DNA of 64,000 nt from positions 1,860,001-1,924,000 of the forward strand of contig NZ_CP019113.1 in assembly GCF_001888805.2 (NCBI RefSeq), written 5' to 3'. The notes under the pieces are model-generated. The model made no database searches and was not told where the DNA came from. It was given only the letters and a program-made list of their open reading frames with translations. Shown here one piece after another: positions 51,562 to 64,000 of the stretch. The translations under genes were made by a program, and so were the position numbers. Position 1 is the stretch's first letter, and each line of letters begins with the position of its first letter. Source of the stretch: Enterobacter sp. SA187 (lineage in GTDB: Bacteria; Pseudomonadota; Gammaproteobacteria; Enterobacterales; Enterobacteriaceae).

Positions 51562-52740
51562 ATGCTGTGGCTTATGACGATGGGCAGACGTCTGAACGGG
51601 GTCTATGCCGCGTTTATGATCGTTGCCTTTATGATGGGGATCGCCGGCGCATTGCAGGCGCCGACGCTCAGTCTGTTTCTCAGCCGTGAGGTGGGCGCGC
51701 AACCCTTCTGGGTGGGCCTGTTTTATACCGTCAACGCCATCGCCGGGATCCTGGTGAGCCTGTGGCTGGCGAAACGATCCGACAGCCGGGGCGATCGCCG
51801 CAAACTGATCATGCTCTGTTGCGCCATGGCCATCGGCAATGCGCTTTTGTTTGCCTTCAACCGCCACTATCTGACGCTCATTACCTGCGGCGTGCTGCTG
51901 GCCTCTATCGCCAATACCGCCATGCCGCAGCTGTTTGCCCTTGCGCGGGAATATGCCGATAACTCGGCGCGTGAAGTGGTGATGTTCAGCTCGGTGATGC
52001 GTGCGCAGCTGTCGCTGGCGTGGGTGATCGGCCCGCCGCTGGCCTTTATGATCGCGCTGAATTACGGCTTCACCGCCATGTTCTGCATCGCCGCCGGGAT
52101 CTTCGCCATCAGCCTGGCGCTGATTGCGCTGATCCTGCCGTCGGTGGCGAGGGTGGAGCAGGCGGCCGATGTGCCGGTCACCCGCGTCAGCGGCTGGGGC
52201 GACAAAAACGTGCGTCTGCTGTTTATCGCCTCCACGCTGATGTGGACCTGCAACACCATGTACATCATCGATATGCCGCTGTGGATCAGTGCCGATCTGG
52301 GGCTGCCGGATAAGCTGGCGGGGATCCTGATGGGTACGGCGGCAGGGCTGGAAATCCCGGCGATGATCCTCGCAGGCTTCTACGTTAAGCGCTTCGGCAA
52401 ACGCCGCATGATGACTCTCGCGGTGGCGGCGGGCGTGCTGTTTTATATCGGCCTGATTTTCTTCCACAGCCATGTGGCGCTGCTCATCCTGCAACTGTTT
52501 AACGCCATTTTTATTGGCATTGTCGCCGGGATCGGCATGCTGTGGTTCCAGGATCTGATGCCGGGCCGGGCAGGATCGGCGACCACGCTGTTCACCAACA
52601 GTATCTCCACCGGCGTGATTTTAGCCGGGGTGATCCAGGGCGCGCTGGCGCAAAGTTACGGTCACGGGGTGGTGTACTGGGTGATTGCCGGGATTTCGCT
52701 GGTCACGCTTGGCATCACCAGCCGGGTGAAGGACGTGTAG
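51562..52740 (+). CDS. setA: Sugar efflux transporter SetA
   Basis: Inner-membrane major-facilitator exporter of glucosides and lactose-like sugars, co-expressed with SgrS in the glucose-phosphate stress response. The start at 51562 gives 392 aa, as in E. coli, with about 12 membrane segments. It opens MLWLMTMGRRLNGVYAAF, and the motif LAKRSDSRGDRRKLIM lies near 70. A reading frame from 51487 would run through SgrS and was rejected. AAAGGA precedes the ATG. Confidence 0.95.
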   Translation: MLWLMTMGRRLNGVYAAFMIVAFMMGIAGALQAPTLSLFLSREVGAQPFWVGLFYTVNAIAGILVSLWLAKRSDSRGDRRKLIMLCCAMAIGNALLFAFNRHYLTLITCGVLLASIANTAMPQLFALAREYADNSAREVVMFSSVMRAQLSLAWVIGPPLAFMIALNYGFTAMFCIAAGIFAISLALIALILPSVARVEQAADVPVTRVSGWGDKNVRLLFIASTLMWTCNTMYIIDMPLWISADLGLPDKLAGILMGTAAGLEIPAMILAGFYVKRFGKRRMMTLAVAAGVLFYIGLIFFHSHVALLILQLFNAIFIGIVAGIGMLWFQDLMPGRAGSATTLFTNSISTGVILAGVIQGALAQSYGHGVVYWVIAGISLVTLGITSRVKDV

Positions 52741-52741
52741 A

Positions 52742-52975
52742 TGCGTGGTATGTGCCGGGTGGCGGCTGCGCCTTACCCGGCCTACAAGATGTGGTGGTAT
52801 GTGCCGGATGGCGGCTGCGCCTTACCCGGCCTACAAGGTCTGGTGGTATGTGCCGGATGGCGGCTGCGCTTTATCCGGCCTACAAGATGTGGTGGTATGT
52901 GCCGGATGGTGGCTACGCCTTACCCGGCCTACGAGTGACATTGTAGGCCGGATAAGCGAAGCGCCATCCGGCAAC
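52742..52975. repeat. BIME: four tandem REP units of 49 bp plus one inverted unit
   Basis: TGGTATGTGCCGG recurs at 52746, 52795, 52844 and 52893, an exact 49-bp period, each unit continuing with GTGGCGGCTGCGCCTTACCC-type sequence and GGCCTACAA. An inverted unit (TGTAGGCCGGATAAGCGAAG then CGCCATCCGGCAAC) closes it at about 52941-52975. Units 2 and 3 differ by few bases. It fills the space between the convergent setA and leuD genes and is a good candidate for transcription termination or gyrase/IHF-related nucleoid functions known for BIMEs. Confidence 0.92.
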
Positions 52976-52979
52976 GGGC

Positions 52980-54996
<2,017 letters not shown>

Positions 54997-54998
54997 GA

Positions 54999-57661
<2,663 letters not shown>

Positions 57662-57702
57662 GGTTTAGGTCCTTTTCTGTCTGAGGGCGCTTTGCTACGA
57701 GC

Positions 57703-57731
57703 ATAAAAAAACCCGCGCAATAGCGCGGGTT
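57703..57731 (-). terminator. leu attenuator terminator
   Basis: On the minus strand AACCCGCGC and GCGCGGGTT pair around TATT, followed by TTTTTAT (57703-57731). It lies between leuL and leuA. Known for the leu operon: low leucyl-tRNA stalls the ribosome in leuL and prevents this terminator from forming. Confidence 0.92.
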
Positions 57732-57753
57732 CGTTATTCTACCGGGAGATGAC

Positions 57754-57840
57754 TTAATTCTGCGTGTCGCCCACCAGTCCACCGCGCAAGGAAGATGCGT
57801 TTAGTAGTAGTAGACCGGCGAAACGAACGTGGCGAATCAT
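57754..57840 (-). CDS. leuL: leu operon leader peptide
   Basis: A 28-residue peptide, starting MIRHVRFAGLLLLNASSLRG and ending GDTQN, with four consecutive Leu codons, all the rare CUA. The same length as E. coli LeuL, with the same LLLLNASSLRG core but a different tail. GGAG lies eight bases before the ATG. It controls leuABCD by attenuation together with the hairpin downstream. Confidence 0.93.
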   Translation of the reverse strand: MIRHVRFAGLLLLNASSLRGGLVGDTQN

Positions 57841-57874
57841 GTGTCATGCTCCAGATGAATACAATATGCTTCTA

Positions 57875-57903
57875 GTGGTACTGGATACGTAATCTGATGT
57901 CAA
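57875..57903 (-). promoter_or_regulatory. leu operon promoter
   Basis: On the minus strand TTGACA (57898-57903) and TACCAC (57875-57880) are separated by 17 bp. The -35 is a consensus match, and the CGTATCCAGTA spacer context resembles the E. coli leu promoter. Confidence 0.75.
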
Positions 57904-58469
57904 CCCCCGATCCCGGAAATGCACTTTTTTAAGCGCGTCAGCCGTATGGCGTGATGAGGTAATTGTGCTGTATCTGACAGCAAAGGCAGTGACATCCTTT
58001 TTCAAAAAATGACGCGCTTGCATTTTGTGACAAATACACATGACTGCTTATTTTTGTTCGCAAGCCGCAATGACGATTTTCCTGTCTGTATCGCTATGAT
58101 TTTCCATTACTTGTTTCAGATACTGGTTTTGTCTCAGGAATATATTGTTAAGTATTGTACTTATCATGTTAATTCTCTGGTGCTTTATTGTTTTGAGTTA
58201 AGAGAAACTGAAATGGCGATTAAATAAAAGTGATTATGTATATTCATGGTGTTTATGTTTTTATTTGCGTCAAGTTATACGGTGAATGTGTTGATCACTA
58301 ATCCGCCGCATTGATTACCAAATTTAATCGCTTTACTCATCAAGAGATCTTTATATATTCCTATTTTGTAAAAATCTTCTTTTGCTTGTTTCATATGCAT
58401 GGTAAATAATATTTCACGAAATTATTACTGCATAAGTAAAGGGAGGTTGGCGTGACAGTGGAGTTCAAT
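57904..58469. other. AT-rich intergenic region between leuL and leuO
   Basis: About 570 bp with no recognised gene. AT content rises sharply between about 58020 and 58440 compared with the flanks, with repeated TTTATG/TATTT runs. In E. coli and Salmonella the corresponding region is silenced by H-NS and takes part in the ilvIH-leuO-leuABCD promoter relay; the base composition fits the same role here (inference). Confidence 0.5.
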
Positions 58470-59414
58470 ATGCCAGAAGAAAACATTACCAATATTAATC
58501 CATCCGAAGCGACGAAACCCAAGCTGCGAATGGTCGACCTTAATTTACTGACGGTATTTGATGTGGTGATGCAGGAGCAAAACATCACCCGCGCCGCGAT
58601 GCATTTACAGATGTCGCAACCCGCCGTCAGCAACGCGGTCGCCCGTCTGAAAGTGATGTTCGATGATGAGCTGTTTGTCCGCTATGGCCGCGGCATCCAG
58701 CCCACTGCGCGTGCTTTCCAGCTGTACGGATCTGTTCGCCAGGCGTTGCAGCTTATTCAGAATGAACTGCCGGGAGCGGGTTTCGAGCCGATTAACAGCG
58801 CACGGGTATTTAATTTATGCGTCTGTAGTCCGCTGGATAATTATCTGACGTCGGTGATTTATAATCGCGTCGAAGAAATGGCCCCCAATATTCATTTAGT
58901 CTTTAAATCTTCCCTCAATCACAATACTGAACATCAACTGCGTTATCAGGAGATTGAGTTTGTGATTGGTTATGAAGAATTTCGTCGTCCGGAGTTTTCC
59001 TGTATTCCTCTGTTTAAAGATGAAATGGTGCTGGTGGCCAGTAAAAAACATCCGCGCCTGACGGGTCCATTACGGGAAAGCGATGTTTATAATGAAGAGC
59101 ACGCGGTGGTGGCGCTGGATCGTTATGCCTCTTTTAGCCAGGCATGGTATGACACGCCGGAAAAACAGCGCTGTATCGCTTATCAGGGCATGGCATTAAT
59201 TAGCGTTCTGAATGTCGTATCGCAAACGCATCTGGTCGCTATTGCGCCGCGCTGGTTAGCGGATGAATATGCCGAGAAATTAGAATTACAAATTCTGCCG
59301 TTACCGCTGAAATTGAATAGCCGCACCTGTTTCCTTTCCTGGCACGAAGCGGCAGGGCGCGATAAGGGCCATCAATGGATGGAGGAGTTGCTGGTTTCCG
59401 TCTGCCGTCGTTAA
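58470..59414 (+). CDS. leuO: LysR-type global regulator LeuO
   Basis: DNA-binding regulator that antagonises H-NS at many loci. The ATG at 58470 gives 314 aa, as in E. coli; GTG codons in frame at 58452 and 58458 are alternative starts, the first with its own GGAGG. The winged helix carries [20 protein letters not shown] and [18 protein letters not shown] near 25-70, followed by a LysR substrate-binding domain. It is divergent from the leu operon and upstream of ilvIH, the conserved order. Confidence 0.95.
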   Translation: MPEENITNINPSEATKPKLRMVDLNLLTVFDVVMQEQNITRAAMHLQMSQPAVSNAVARLKVMFDDELFVRYGRGIQPTARAFQLYGSVRQALQLIQNELPGAGFEPINSARVFNLCVCSPLDNYLTSVIYNRVEEMAPNIHLVFKSSLNHNTEHQLRYQEIEFVIGYEEFRRPEFSCIPLFKDEMVLVASKKHPRLTGPLRESDVYNEEHAVVALDRYASFSQAWYDTPEKQRCIAYQGMALISVLNVVSQTHLVAIAPRWLADEYAEKLELQILPLPLKLNSRTCFLSWHEAAGRDKGHQWMEELLVSVCRR

Positions 59415-59422
59415 ATCTTAAC

Positions 59423-59445
59423 AGACGCGCAGCGTCTTATTTATT
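59423..59445 (+). terminator. Probable leuO terminator
   Basis: AGACGC (59423-59428) and GCGTCT (59432-59437) form a 6-bp stem with a GCA loop, followed by TATTTATTCT, starting 9 bp after the leuO stop. Confidence 0.55.
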
Positions 59446-59479
59446 CTGTTAATCATTTATAATGCAATATTTTCTACTA

Positions 59480-59522
59480 ATGCATTTTTAACGTCAGCCT
59501 TCGCGCGACGTTAAAAATGCAT
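59480..59522. repeat. Perfect long palindrome between leuO and ilvI
   Basis: ATGCATTTTTAACGTC (59480-59495) is the exact reverse complement of GACGTTAAAAATGCAT (59507-59522), with an 11-base loop AGCCTTCGCGC. No T-tract follows on either strand outside the stem. It may be a terminator backup, an RNA processing hairpin or a protein site. The rest of the gap to ilvI (59523-59721) is pyrimidine-rich with no gene and probably carries the Lrp-controlled ilvIH promoter. Confidence 0.8.
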
Positions 59523-59721
59523 GATTACCTGTCTCATTCCCTTTTACCGTGACGATTGGTCATCGTCTTTACTTATCATGGTGTATTCTTCTTTCTGAGC
59601 TTCGCCGACCTCTTATTTCTTCTTCCTGATGACTGTCGGGCTAAACCTTTGCCAATTGCCTGCCTGATTTTGAGCGGTTAAGGTGATCCTCAAATAACAA
59701 AATAACGCCTGGAGGCAAACC

Positions 59722-61446
59722 ATGGAGATGTTGTCTGGAGCCGAGATGGTCGTCCGATCGCTTATCGATCAGGGCGTAAAGCAAGTATTCGGTTATCCCG
59801 GAGGCGCCGTCCTTGATATATATGACGCCTTACATACGGTAGGGGGCATCGATCATGTGCTGGTGCGCCATGAGCAGGCGGCGGTGCATATGGCAGACGG
59901 GCTGGCACGCGCGACCGGTGAAGTCGGCGTCGTGCTGGTGACTTCAGGACCGGGCGCCACCAACGCCATTACCGGTATCGCTACCGCGTATATGGACTCT
60001 ATTCCGCTGGTAGTGCTCTCCGGCCAGGTGGCGACCTCGCTGATTGGCTACGATGCCTTCCAGGAGTGCGACATGGTGGGCATCTCCCGCCCGGTGGTGA
60101 AACACAGTTTCCTCGTCAAACAGACAGAAGACATTCCCGGCGTGCTGAAAAAGGCCTTCTGGCTGGCGGCGAGCGGCCGTCCCGGCCCGGTGGTGGTCGA
60201 TTTGCCGAAAGACATTATGAACCCGGCGAACAAATTCCCTTATGTATGGCCCGAGTCGGTCAGCATGCGTTCTTATAATCCAACCACCCAGGGTCATAAA
60301 GGCCAGATCAAACGCGCGCTGCAAACGCTGATCGCGGCGAAAAATCCGGTGGTTTACGTCGGCGGTGGAGCGGTGAACGCGGGCTGCGAAGCACAGCTGC
60401 GCGAGCTTATTGAAAAACTCAATCTGCCGGTGGCGTCATCATTAATGGGGCTGGGGGCGTTTCCGGCCACGCACCGTCAGGCGCTCGGCATGCTCGGGAT
60501 GCACGGCACTTACGAAGCCAACATGACGATGCACCATTCCGATGTGATCTTCGCCGTTGGCGTGCGTTTCGACGATCGCACCACCAATAATCTGATGAAG
60601 TACTGTCCGAATGCCTCCGTGCTGCATATCGACATCGATCCCACGTCCATTTCAAAAACCGTGGCGGCGGATGTGCCTATTGTCGGCGATGCGCGTCAGG
60701 TGCTGGAGCAGATGCTGGAACTGCTGGGACAGGAAACCTCCAGTCAGCCGCTGGACGATATCCGCGACTGGTGGCTTAAGATCGACCAGTGGCGCGCCCG
60801 GCAGTGTCTGAAATATGACACCAGCAGTGAAAGCATTAAGCCGCAGGCGGTGATCGAAACCATCTGGCGCTTAACCCAGGGCGACGCCTATGTGACTTCC
60901 GATGTCGGTCAGCATCAGATGTTTGCCGCGCTCTATTATCCCTTTGATAAGCCGCGTCGCTGGATCAACTCCGGCGGCCTCGGCACCATGGGCTTCGGCC
61001 TGCCCGCGGCGCTGGGCGTAAAAATGGCGCTGCCGGAGGAAACGGTGATCTGCGTAACCGGTGACGGCAGCATCCAGATGAACATTCAGGAACTCTCCAC
61101 CGCGTTGCAATACGAGCTGCCGGTGCTGGTGCTCAACCTGAATAACGGTTATCTGGGTATGGTGAAGCAGTGGCAGGACATGATCTATTCCGGCCGCCAC
61201 TCCCAGTCCTATATGAACTCCCTGCCTGATTTTGTGCGTCTGGCGGAAGCCTACGGGCATGTGGGCATGCGCATTACCCATCCTGCCGAACTGGAAAGTC
61301 AGCTGGCAGAAGCCCTTGCGCAGGTACGCAACAATCGTCTGGTGTTTGTCGATGTCTGCGTGGATGGCAGTGAACACGTTTATCCGATGCATATTCGCGG
61401 CGGCGGCATGGATGAGATGTGGTTAAGCAAAACGGAGAGGACCTGA
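59722..61446 (+). CDS. ilvI: Acetolactate synthase III large subunit
   Basis: TPP- and FAD-dependent acetohydroxyacid synthase III catalytic subunit, first common step of valine and isoleucine synthesis. The product is 574 aa, as in E. coli. The catalytic Glu lies in [16 protein letters not shown] near 46, and the TPP/Mg motif [15 protein letters not shown] near 448 with [12 protein letters not shown] behind it. GGAGG precedes the ATG. ilvH begins 2 bp after its stop. Confidence 0.97.
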   Translation: MEMLSGAEMVVRSLIDQGVKQVFGYPGGAVLDIYDALHTVGGIDHVLVRHEQAAVHMADGLARATGEVGVVLVTSGPGATNAITGIATAYMDSIPLVVLSGQVATSLIGYDAFQECDMVGISRPVVKHSFLVKQTEDIPGVLKKAFWLAASGRPGPVVVDLPKDIMNPANKFPYVWPESVSMRSYNPTTQGHKGQIKRALQTLIAAKNPVVYVGGGAVNAGCEAQLRELIEKLNLPVASSLMGLGAFPATHRQALGMLGMHGTYEANMTMHHSDVIFAVGVRFDDRTTNNLMKYCPNASVLHIDIDPTSISKTVAADVPIVGDARQVLEQMLELLGQETSSQPLDDIRDWWLKIDQWRARQCLKYDTSSESIKPQAVIETIWRLTQGDAYVTSDVGQHQMFAALYYPFDKPRRWINSGGLGTMGFGLPAALGVKMALPEETVICVTGDGSIQMNIQELSTALQYELPVLVLNLNNGYLGMVKQWQDMIYSGRHSQSYMNSLPDFVRLAEAYGHVGMRITHPAELESQLAEALAQVRNNRLVFVDVCVDGSEHVYPMHIRGGGMDEMWLSKTERT

Positions 61447-61448
61447 TT

Positions 61449-61940
61449 ATGCGCCGGATATTATCTGTGTTACTGGAAAACGAGTCCGGGGCCTTGTCCC
61501 GCGTGATCGGTCTGTTTTCCCAGCGCGGCTATAACATTGAAAGCCTGACCGTAGCGCCCACTGACGATCCCACGCTTTCGCGCATGACCATTCAGACGGT
61601 GGGCGATGCGAAAGTGCTTGAGCAGATCGAAAAGCAGCTGCACAAGCTGGTGGACGTGCTGCGCGTCAATGAACTGGGGCAGGGGGCGCACGTTGAGCGT
61701 GAGATCATGCTGGTGAAAATCCAGGCTAGCGGATACGGGCGTGAAGAAGTGAAGCGCAACGCCGAAATCTTCCGTGGACAGATCATCGACGTGACGCCGT
61801 CGATTTACACGGTTCAGCTTGCCGGCACCAGCGATAAGCTGGACGCTTTTCTGGCGACGATCCGCGATGTCGCCAAAATTGTCGAAGTGGCACGCTCCGG
61901 CGTGGTGGGTCTGTCGCGCGGCGATAAGATCATGCGTTAA
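61449..61940 (+). CDS. ilvH: Acetolactate synthase III regulatory subunit
   Basis: Small subunit conferring valine feedback inhibition on IlvI. The ATG at 61449 ([20 protein letters not shown]) gives 163 aa, as in E. coli. The N-terminal ACT domain keeps Gly14 and Asn29, residues whose change gives valine resistance in E. coli, so the enzyme should be valine-sensitive. A start at 61419 lies inside ilvI and was rejected. AGAGGA ribosome site. Confidence 0.97.
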   Translation: MRRILSVLLENESGALSRVIGLFSQRGYNIESLTVAPTDDPTLSRMTIQTVGDAKVLEQIEKQLHKLVDVLRVNELGQGAHVEREIMLVKIQASGYGREEVKRNAEIFRGQIIDVTPSIYTVQLAGTSDKLDAFLATIRDVAKIVEVARSGVVGLSRGDKIMR

Positions 61941-61965
61941 GACGATAGCGCCAGCCTAAATCCCG

Positions 61966-61994
61966 GCCCGACACTCCCTGTCGGGCTTTTTTTT
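61966..61994 (+). terminator. Terminator of ilvIH
   Basis: GCCCGACA (61966-61973) and TGTCGGGC (61979-61986) pair around CTCCC, followed by eight T. Confidence 0.92.
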
Positions 61995-62120
61995 GCGAAT
62001 TCAATTGAAAGCATGCGCGAAAGCGGTTGCCGCAGTGACTATTCTGCGTTTAGATGTTATGGAATTTAACCTATATCCTCAAAAAGGTTATGGAGTATCT
62101 TTTTTTCTTGAGAGGCAATT

Positions 62121-63125
62121 GTGAAACTGGATGAAATCGCCCGGCTAGCCGGCGTCTCACGTACCACAGCCAGCTATGTCATCAACGGTAAAGCAAAGCA
62201 GTATCGTGTCAGCGATAAAACCGTTGAAAAAGTCATGGCCGTGGTCCGTGAGCATAACTACCATCCGAATGCGGTAGCGGCCGGGCTGCGTGCAGGACGT
62301 ACGCGATCGATTGGACTGGTTATTCCCGATCTGGAGAACACCAGTTATACGCGGATTGCAAACTATCTGGAGCGCCAGGCGCGGCAACGCGGCTATCAGT
62401 TACTGATTGCCTGCTCGGAAGATCAGCCGGATAACGAAATGCGCTGCATTGAACATCTGCTGCAACGACAGGTGGATGCCATTATCGTCTCCACCTCGTT
62501 ACCGCCAGAGCATCCATTTTATCAGCGCTGGGCTAATGACGCGTTCCCCATCGTCGCCCTCGATCGCGCGCTGGATCGTGAGCACTTCACCAGCGTGGTC
62601 GGTGCCGATCAGGACGACGCCGAAATGCTGGCCGCCGAATTGCGCACCTTCCCCGCTGAAACGGTTCTGTATTTAGGCGCGCTGCCGGAGCTGTCGGTAA
62701 GCTTCCTGCGCGAGCAGGGATTCCGCACCGCCTGGAAAGACGATCCGCGCGAAGTGCAGTATCTCTACGCGAACAGTTATGAACGGGAAGCCGCCGCGCA
62801 GCTATTCGAAAAGTGGCTGGAAACACACCCGATGCCGCAGGCGCTGTTCACCACCTCTTTTGCGCTGTTGCAGGGCGTAATGGACGTCACGCTGCGACGC
62901 GATGGCAAGCTGCCATCGAATCTGGCTATTGCCACCTTTGGCGACCACGAACTGCTGGACTTCCTGCAATGCCCGGTGCTGGCCGTCGCGCAGCGTCACC
63001 GTGATGTGGCGGAGCGCGTGCTGGAGATCGTCCTGGCAAGCCTCGATGAACCGCGCAAACCGAAGCCAGGCCTGAGCCGTATCCGGCGTAATCTGTACCG
63101 CCGCGGCATACTTAACCGTATTTGA
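62121..63125 (+). CDS. cra: Catabolite repressor/activator Cra (FruR)
   Basis: LacI/GalR-family regulator of carbon flow between glycolysis and gluconeogenesis, released from DNA by fructose-1-phosphate. The product is 334 aa, as in E. coli. It has the N-terminal HTH ([20 protein letters not shown]) with hinge at about 50-60, followed by a periplasmic-binding-like domain. The start is GTG at 62121 with a GAGAGGC ribosome site. Likely targets outside this window; the tail [13 protein letters not shown] matches E. coli. A clear FruL leader peptide could not be identified upstream. Confidence 0.97.
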   Translation: MKLDEIARLAGVSRTTASYVINGKAKQYRVSDKTVEKVMAVVREHNYHPNAVAAGLRAGRTRSIGLVIPDLENTSYTRIANYLERQARQRGYQLLIACSEDQPDNEMRCIEHLLQRQVDAIIVSTSLPPEHPFYQRWANDAFPIVALDRALDREHFTSVVGADQDDAEMLAAELRTFPAETVLYLGALPELSVSFLREQGFRTAWKDDPREVQYLYANSYEREAAAQLFEKWLETHPMPQALFTTSFALLQGVMDVTLRRDGKLPSNLAIATFGDHELLDFLQCPVLAVAQRHRDVAERVLEIVLASLDEPRKPKPGLSRIRRNLYRRGILNRI

Positions 63126-63135
63126 GTTCCACCCG

Positions 63136-63163
63136 AAAGGCAGCCATAGCTGCCTTTTTCTTT
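63136..63163 (+). terminator. Terminator of cra
   Basis: AAAGGCAGC (63136-63144) and GCTGCCTTT (63149-63157) pair around CATA, followed by TTCTTTT, 11 bp after the cra stop. The remaining gap to about 63500 holds AT-rich sequence without a recognised gene. Confidence 0.9.
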
Positions 63164-63510
63164 TCTGCTGGTTTTAAATTATCACGCCTGCTTAAGAATC
63201 AGATTAATCCTTAAAAAATCCAGGGGCGTTAATAACGAAGGCGATTAATTATCTGTGGCCTGTTTTTCATCATTATAAGAAGTAAGCATTCGTATATTTT
63301 GAATTGTTTTGTTACATCCTCATCTGATTTGCCGAATTAACCATCACTTTTCCCGGCGGCTTTTATAAATTGCGCTTATGGCCGCGCAGCCGCGGCATGC
63401 GCAGCTTTAACGGGCGCTGTCATCTGAATGCAATATGGCTTAAAATGCCGCCCGCGTCGCAAACTGACACTTTATATTTCAGCACTGCTAAGAAGTGTGA
63501 GGGAGCGCTC

Positions 63511-63549
63511 ATGAAGAAATTCGGTTTATTTTCTTACAAATATTCATGA
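63511..63549 (+). other. Candidate 12-codon leader frame upstream of mraZ
   Basis: ATG at 63511 to TGA at 63547-63549 encodes MKKFGLFSYKYS. GAGGG lies nine bases before the ATG. It lies upstream of the mraZ promoter described below, so it would need a further upstream promoter. It may be chance; conservation was not tested. Confidence 0.2.
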
Positions 63550-63643
63550 CGTTAATTCGCAGTGCAGGTAGGGCAAAATTTCCCCGGTGCCGATCGCTGT
63601 CTGATGCTGGCTGGCTTTTAAATCGCTTAGCGTCAGTGCTGGC

Positions 63644-63704
63644 TTGACAAGCTTTTCCTCCGCTCCGTAAACTCCTCCAGTGGAGATTTGTGGGATAAAG
63701 TGGT
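63644..63704 (+). promoter_or_regulatory. mraZ (Pmra) promoter and MraZ operator repeats
   Basis: TTGACA (63644-63649) and TAAACT (63668-63673) are separated by 18 bp, in sequence that is nearly the same as in the E. coli dcw promoter Pmra. Just downstream GTGGA (63680), GTGGG (63690) and GTGGT (63700) repeat every 10 bp, the known MraZ-binding arrangement, so MraZ should repress its own cluster. Confidence 0.88.
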
Positions 63705-63733
63705 GAAAAGGGTCATGGTGAGGTGAAACTGGC

Positions 63734-64000
63734 ATGTTCCGTGGAGCAACATTAGTTAATCTCGACAGTAAAGGCCGGCTCGCTGTGCCTACCCGTCATC
63801 GGGAATATCTGGTCGGGCACGCTTCTGGTCAACTGGTTTGCACCATCGACATCCACCACGCCTGTCTGCTGCTTTATCCTCTCCCGGAATGGGAAATTAT
63901 TGAGCAAAAATTATCGCGTCTGTCGAGCATGAACCCGCTGGAGCGACGCGTGCAGCGTTTACTGCTGGGCCATGCCAGTGAATGTCAGATGGACAGCGCG
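63734..64000 (+). CDS. mraZ: Transcriptional regulator MraZ, 3' end cut by window
   Basis: First gene of the division and cell-wall (dcw) cluster. The first 89 residues are visible (E. coli protein 152 aa), beginning [20 protein letters not shown]. The first AbrB-like DNA-binding segment, with the DSKGR motif near 11-15, and the highly conserved [17 protein letters not shown] near 63-79 are intact. AGGTGAA precedes the ATG. Further dcw genes would lie beyond the window. Confidence 0.96.
   Translation, partial: MFRGATLVNLDSKGRLAVPTRHREYLVGHASGQLVCTIDIHHACLLLYPLPEWEIIEQKLSRLSSMNPLERRVQRLLLGHASECQMDSA

Noticed and set aside
52742..52975. Regular repeats resembling a CRISPR array
   Set aside because: The whole 49-bp unit is repeated with no unique spacers, and the units are REP palindromes.

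Overview
This is a stretch of chromosome from a gram-negative enteric bacterium (family Enterobacteriaceae). Almost every protein has an Escherichia coli counterpart of nearly the same length, and coding density is high. The content fits the Enterobacter/Kosakonia/Klebsiella side of the family, but the genus cannot be settled from the sequence alone. The E. coli carnitine operon (cai-fix) is absent between carB and kefF.

Region by region. (1) 1-18.1 kb matches the E. coli 0.5-1.2 min region: a truncated LacI-type regulator, dapB, carAB with PurR/ArgR-type control, a small lipoprotein, kefF-kefC, folA, then the leftward lptD-surA-pdxA-rsmA-apaG-apaH operon and djlA. (2) 18.1-43.5 kb matches the E. 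coli 66 min region in inverted orientation: hemW, rdgB, yggU, yggT, yggS, pilT/yggR, ruvX, yqgE, gshB, rsmE, endA, sprT, galP, metK, yqgB-speA-speB, loiP and tktA. An FAD-oxidoreductase/IclR pair sits inside it, and an EIIC-DUF4127-RpiR operon sits at its end. (3) 43.7-64 kb returns to the 1.5-2 min order: thiQPB with a TPP riboswitch, an accessory island (TacA/TacT toxin-antitoxin, a P4-like immunity leader with a small hypothetical gene, a DUF4142 protein), sgrR-sgrS-setA, leuLABCD, leuO, ilvIH, cra and the start of mraZ.

The two synteny breaks (djlA|hemW and EIIC|thiQ) show that a block from the other replichore replaced the usual rluA-rapA-polB-ara segment. The two source loci lie at similar distances from oriC on opposite arms, so symmetric inter-replichore inversions are the simplest explanation (inference).

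Functionally the window is mostly core metabolism: lysine, arginine/pyrimidine, folate, glutathione, SAM, polyamine, pentose phosphate, thiamine, leucine and valine/isoleucine synthesis. It also carries outer-membrane biogenesis (lptD, surA), electrophile defence (kefFC, gshB) and carbon control (galP, SgrR/SgrS/SetA, Cra). Regulatory RNA elements seen are the thiB TPP riboswitch, the leu attenuator with leuL, SgrS (short, apparently without SgrT) and the P4-like leader. No rRNA, tRNA, CRISPR array, transposase or integrase was seen.
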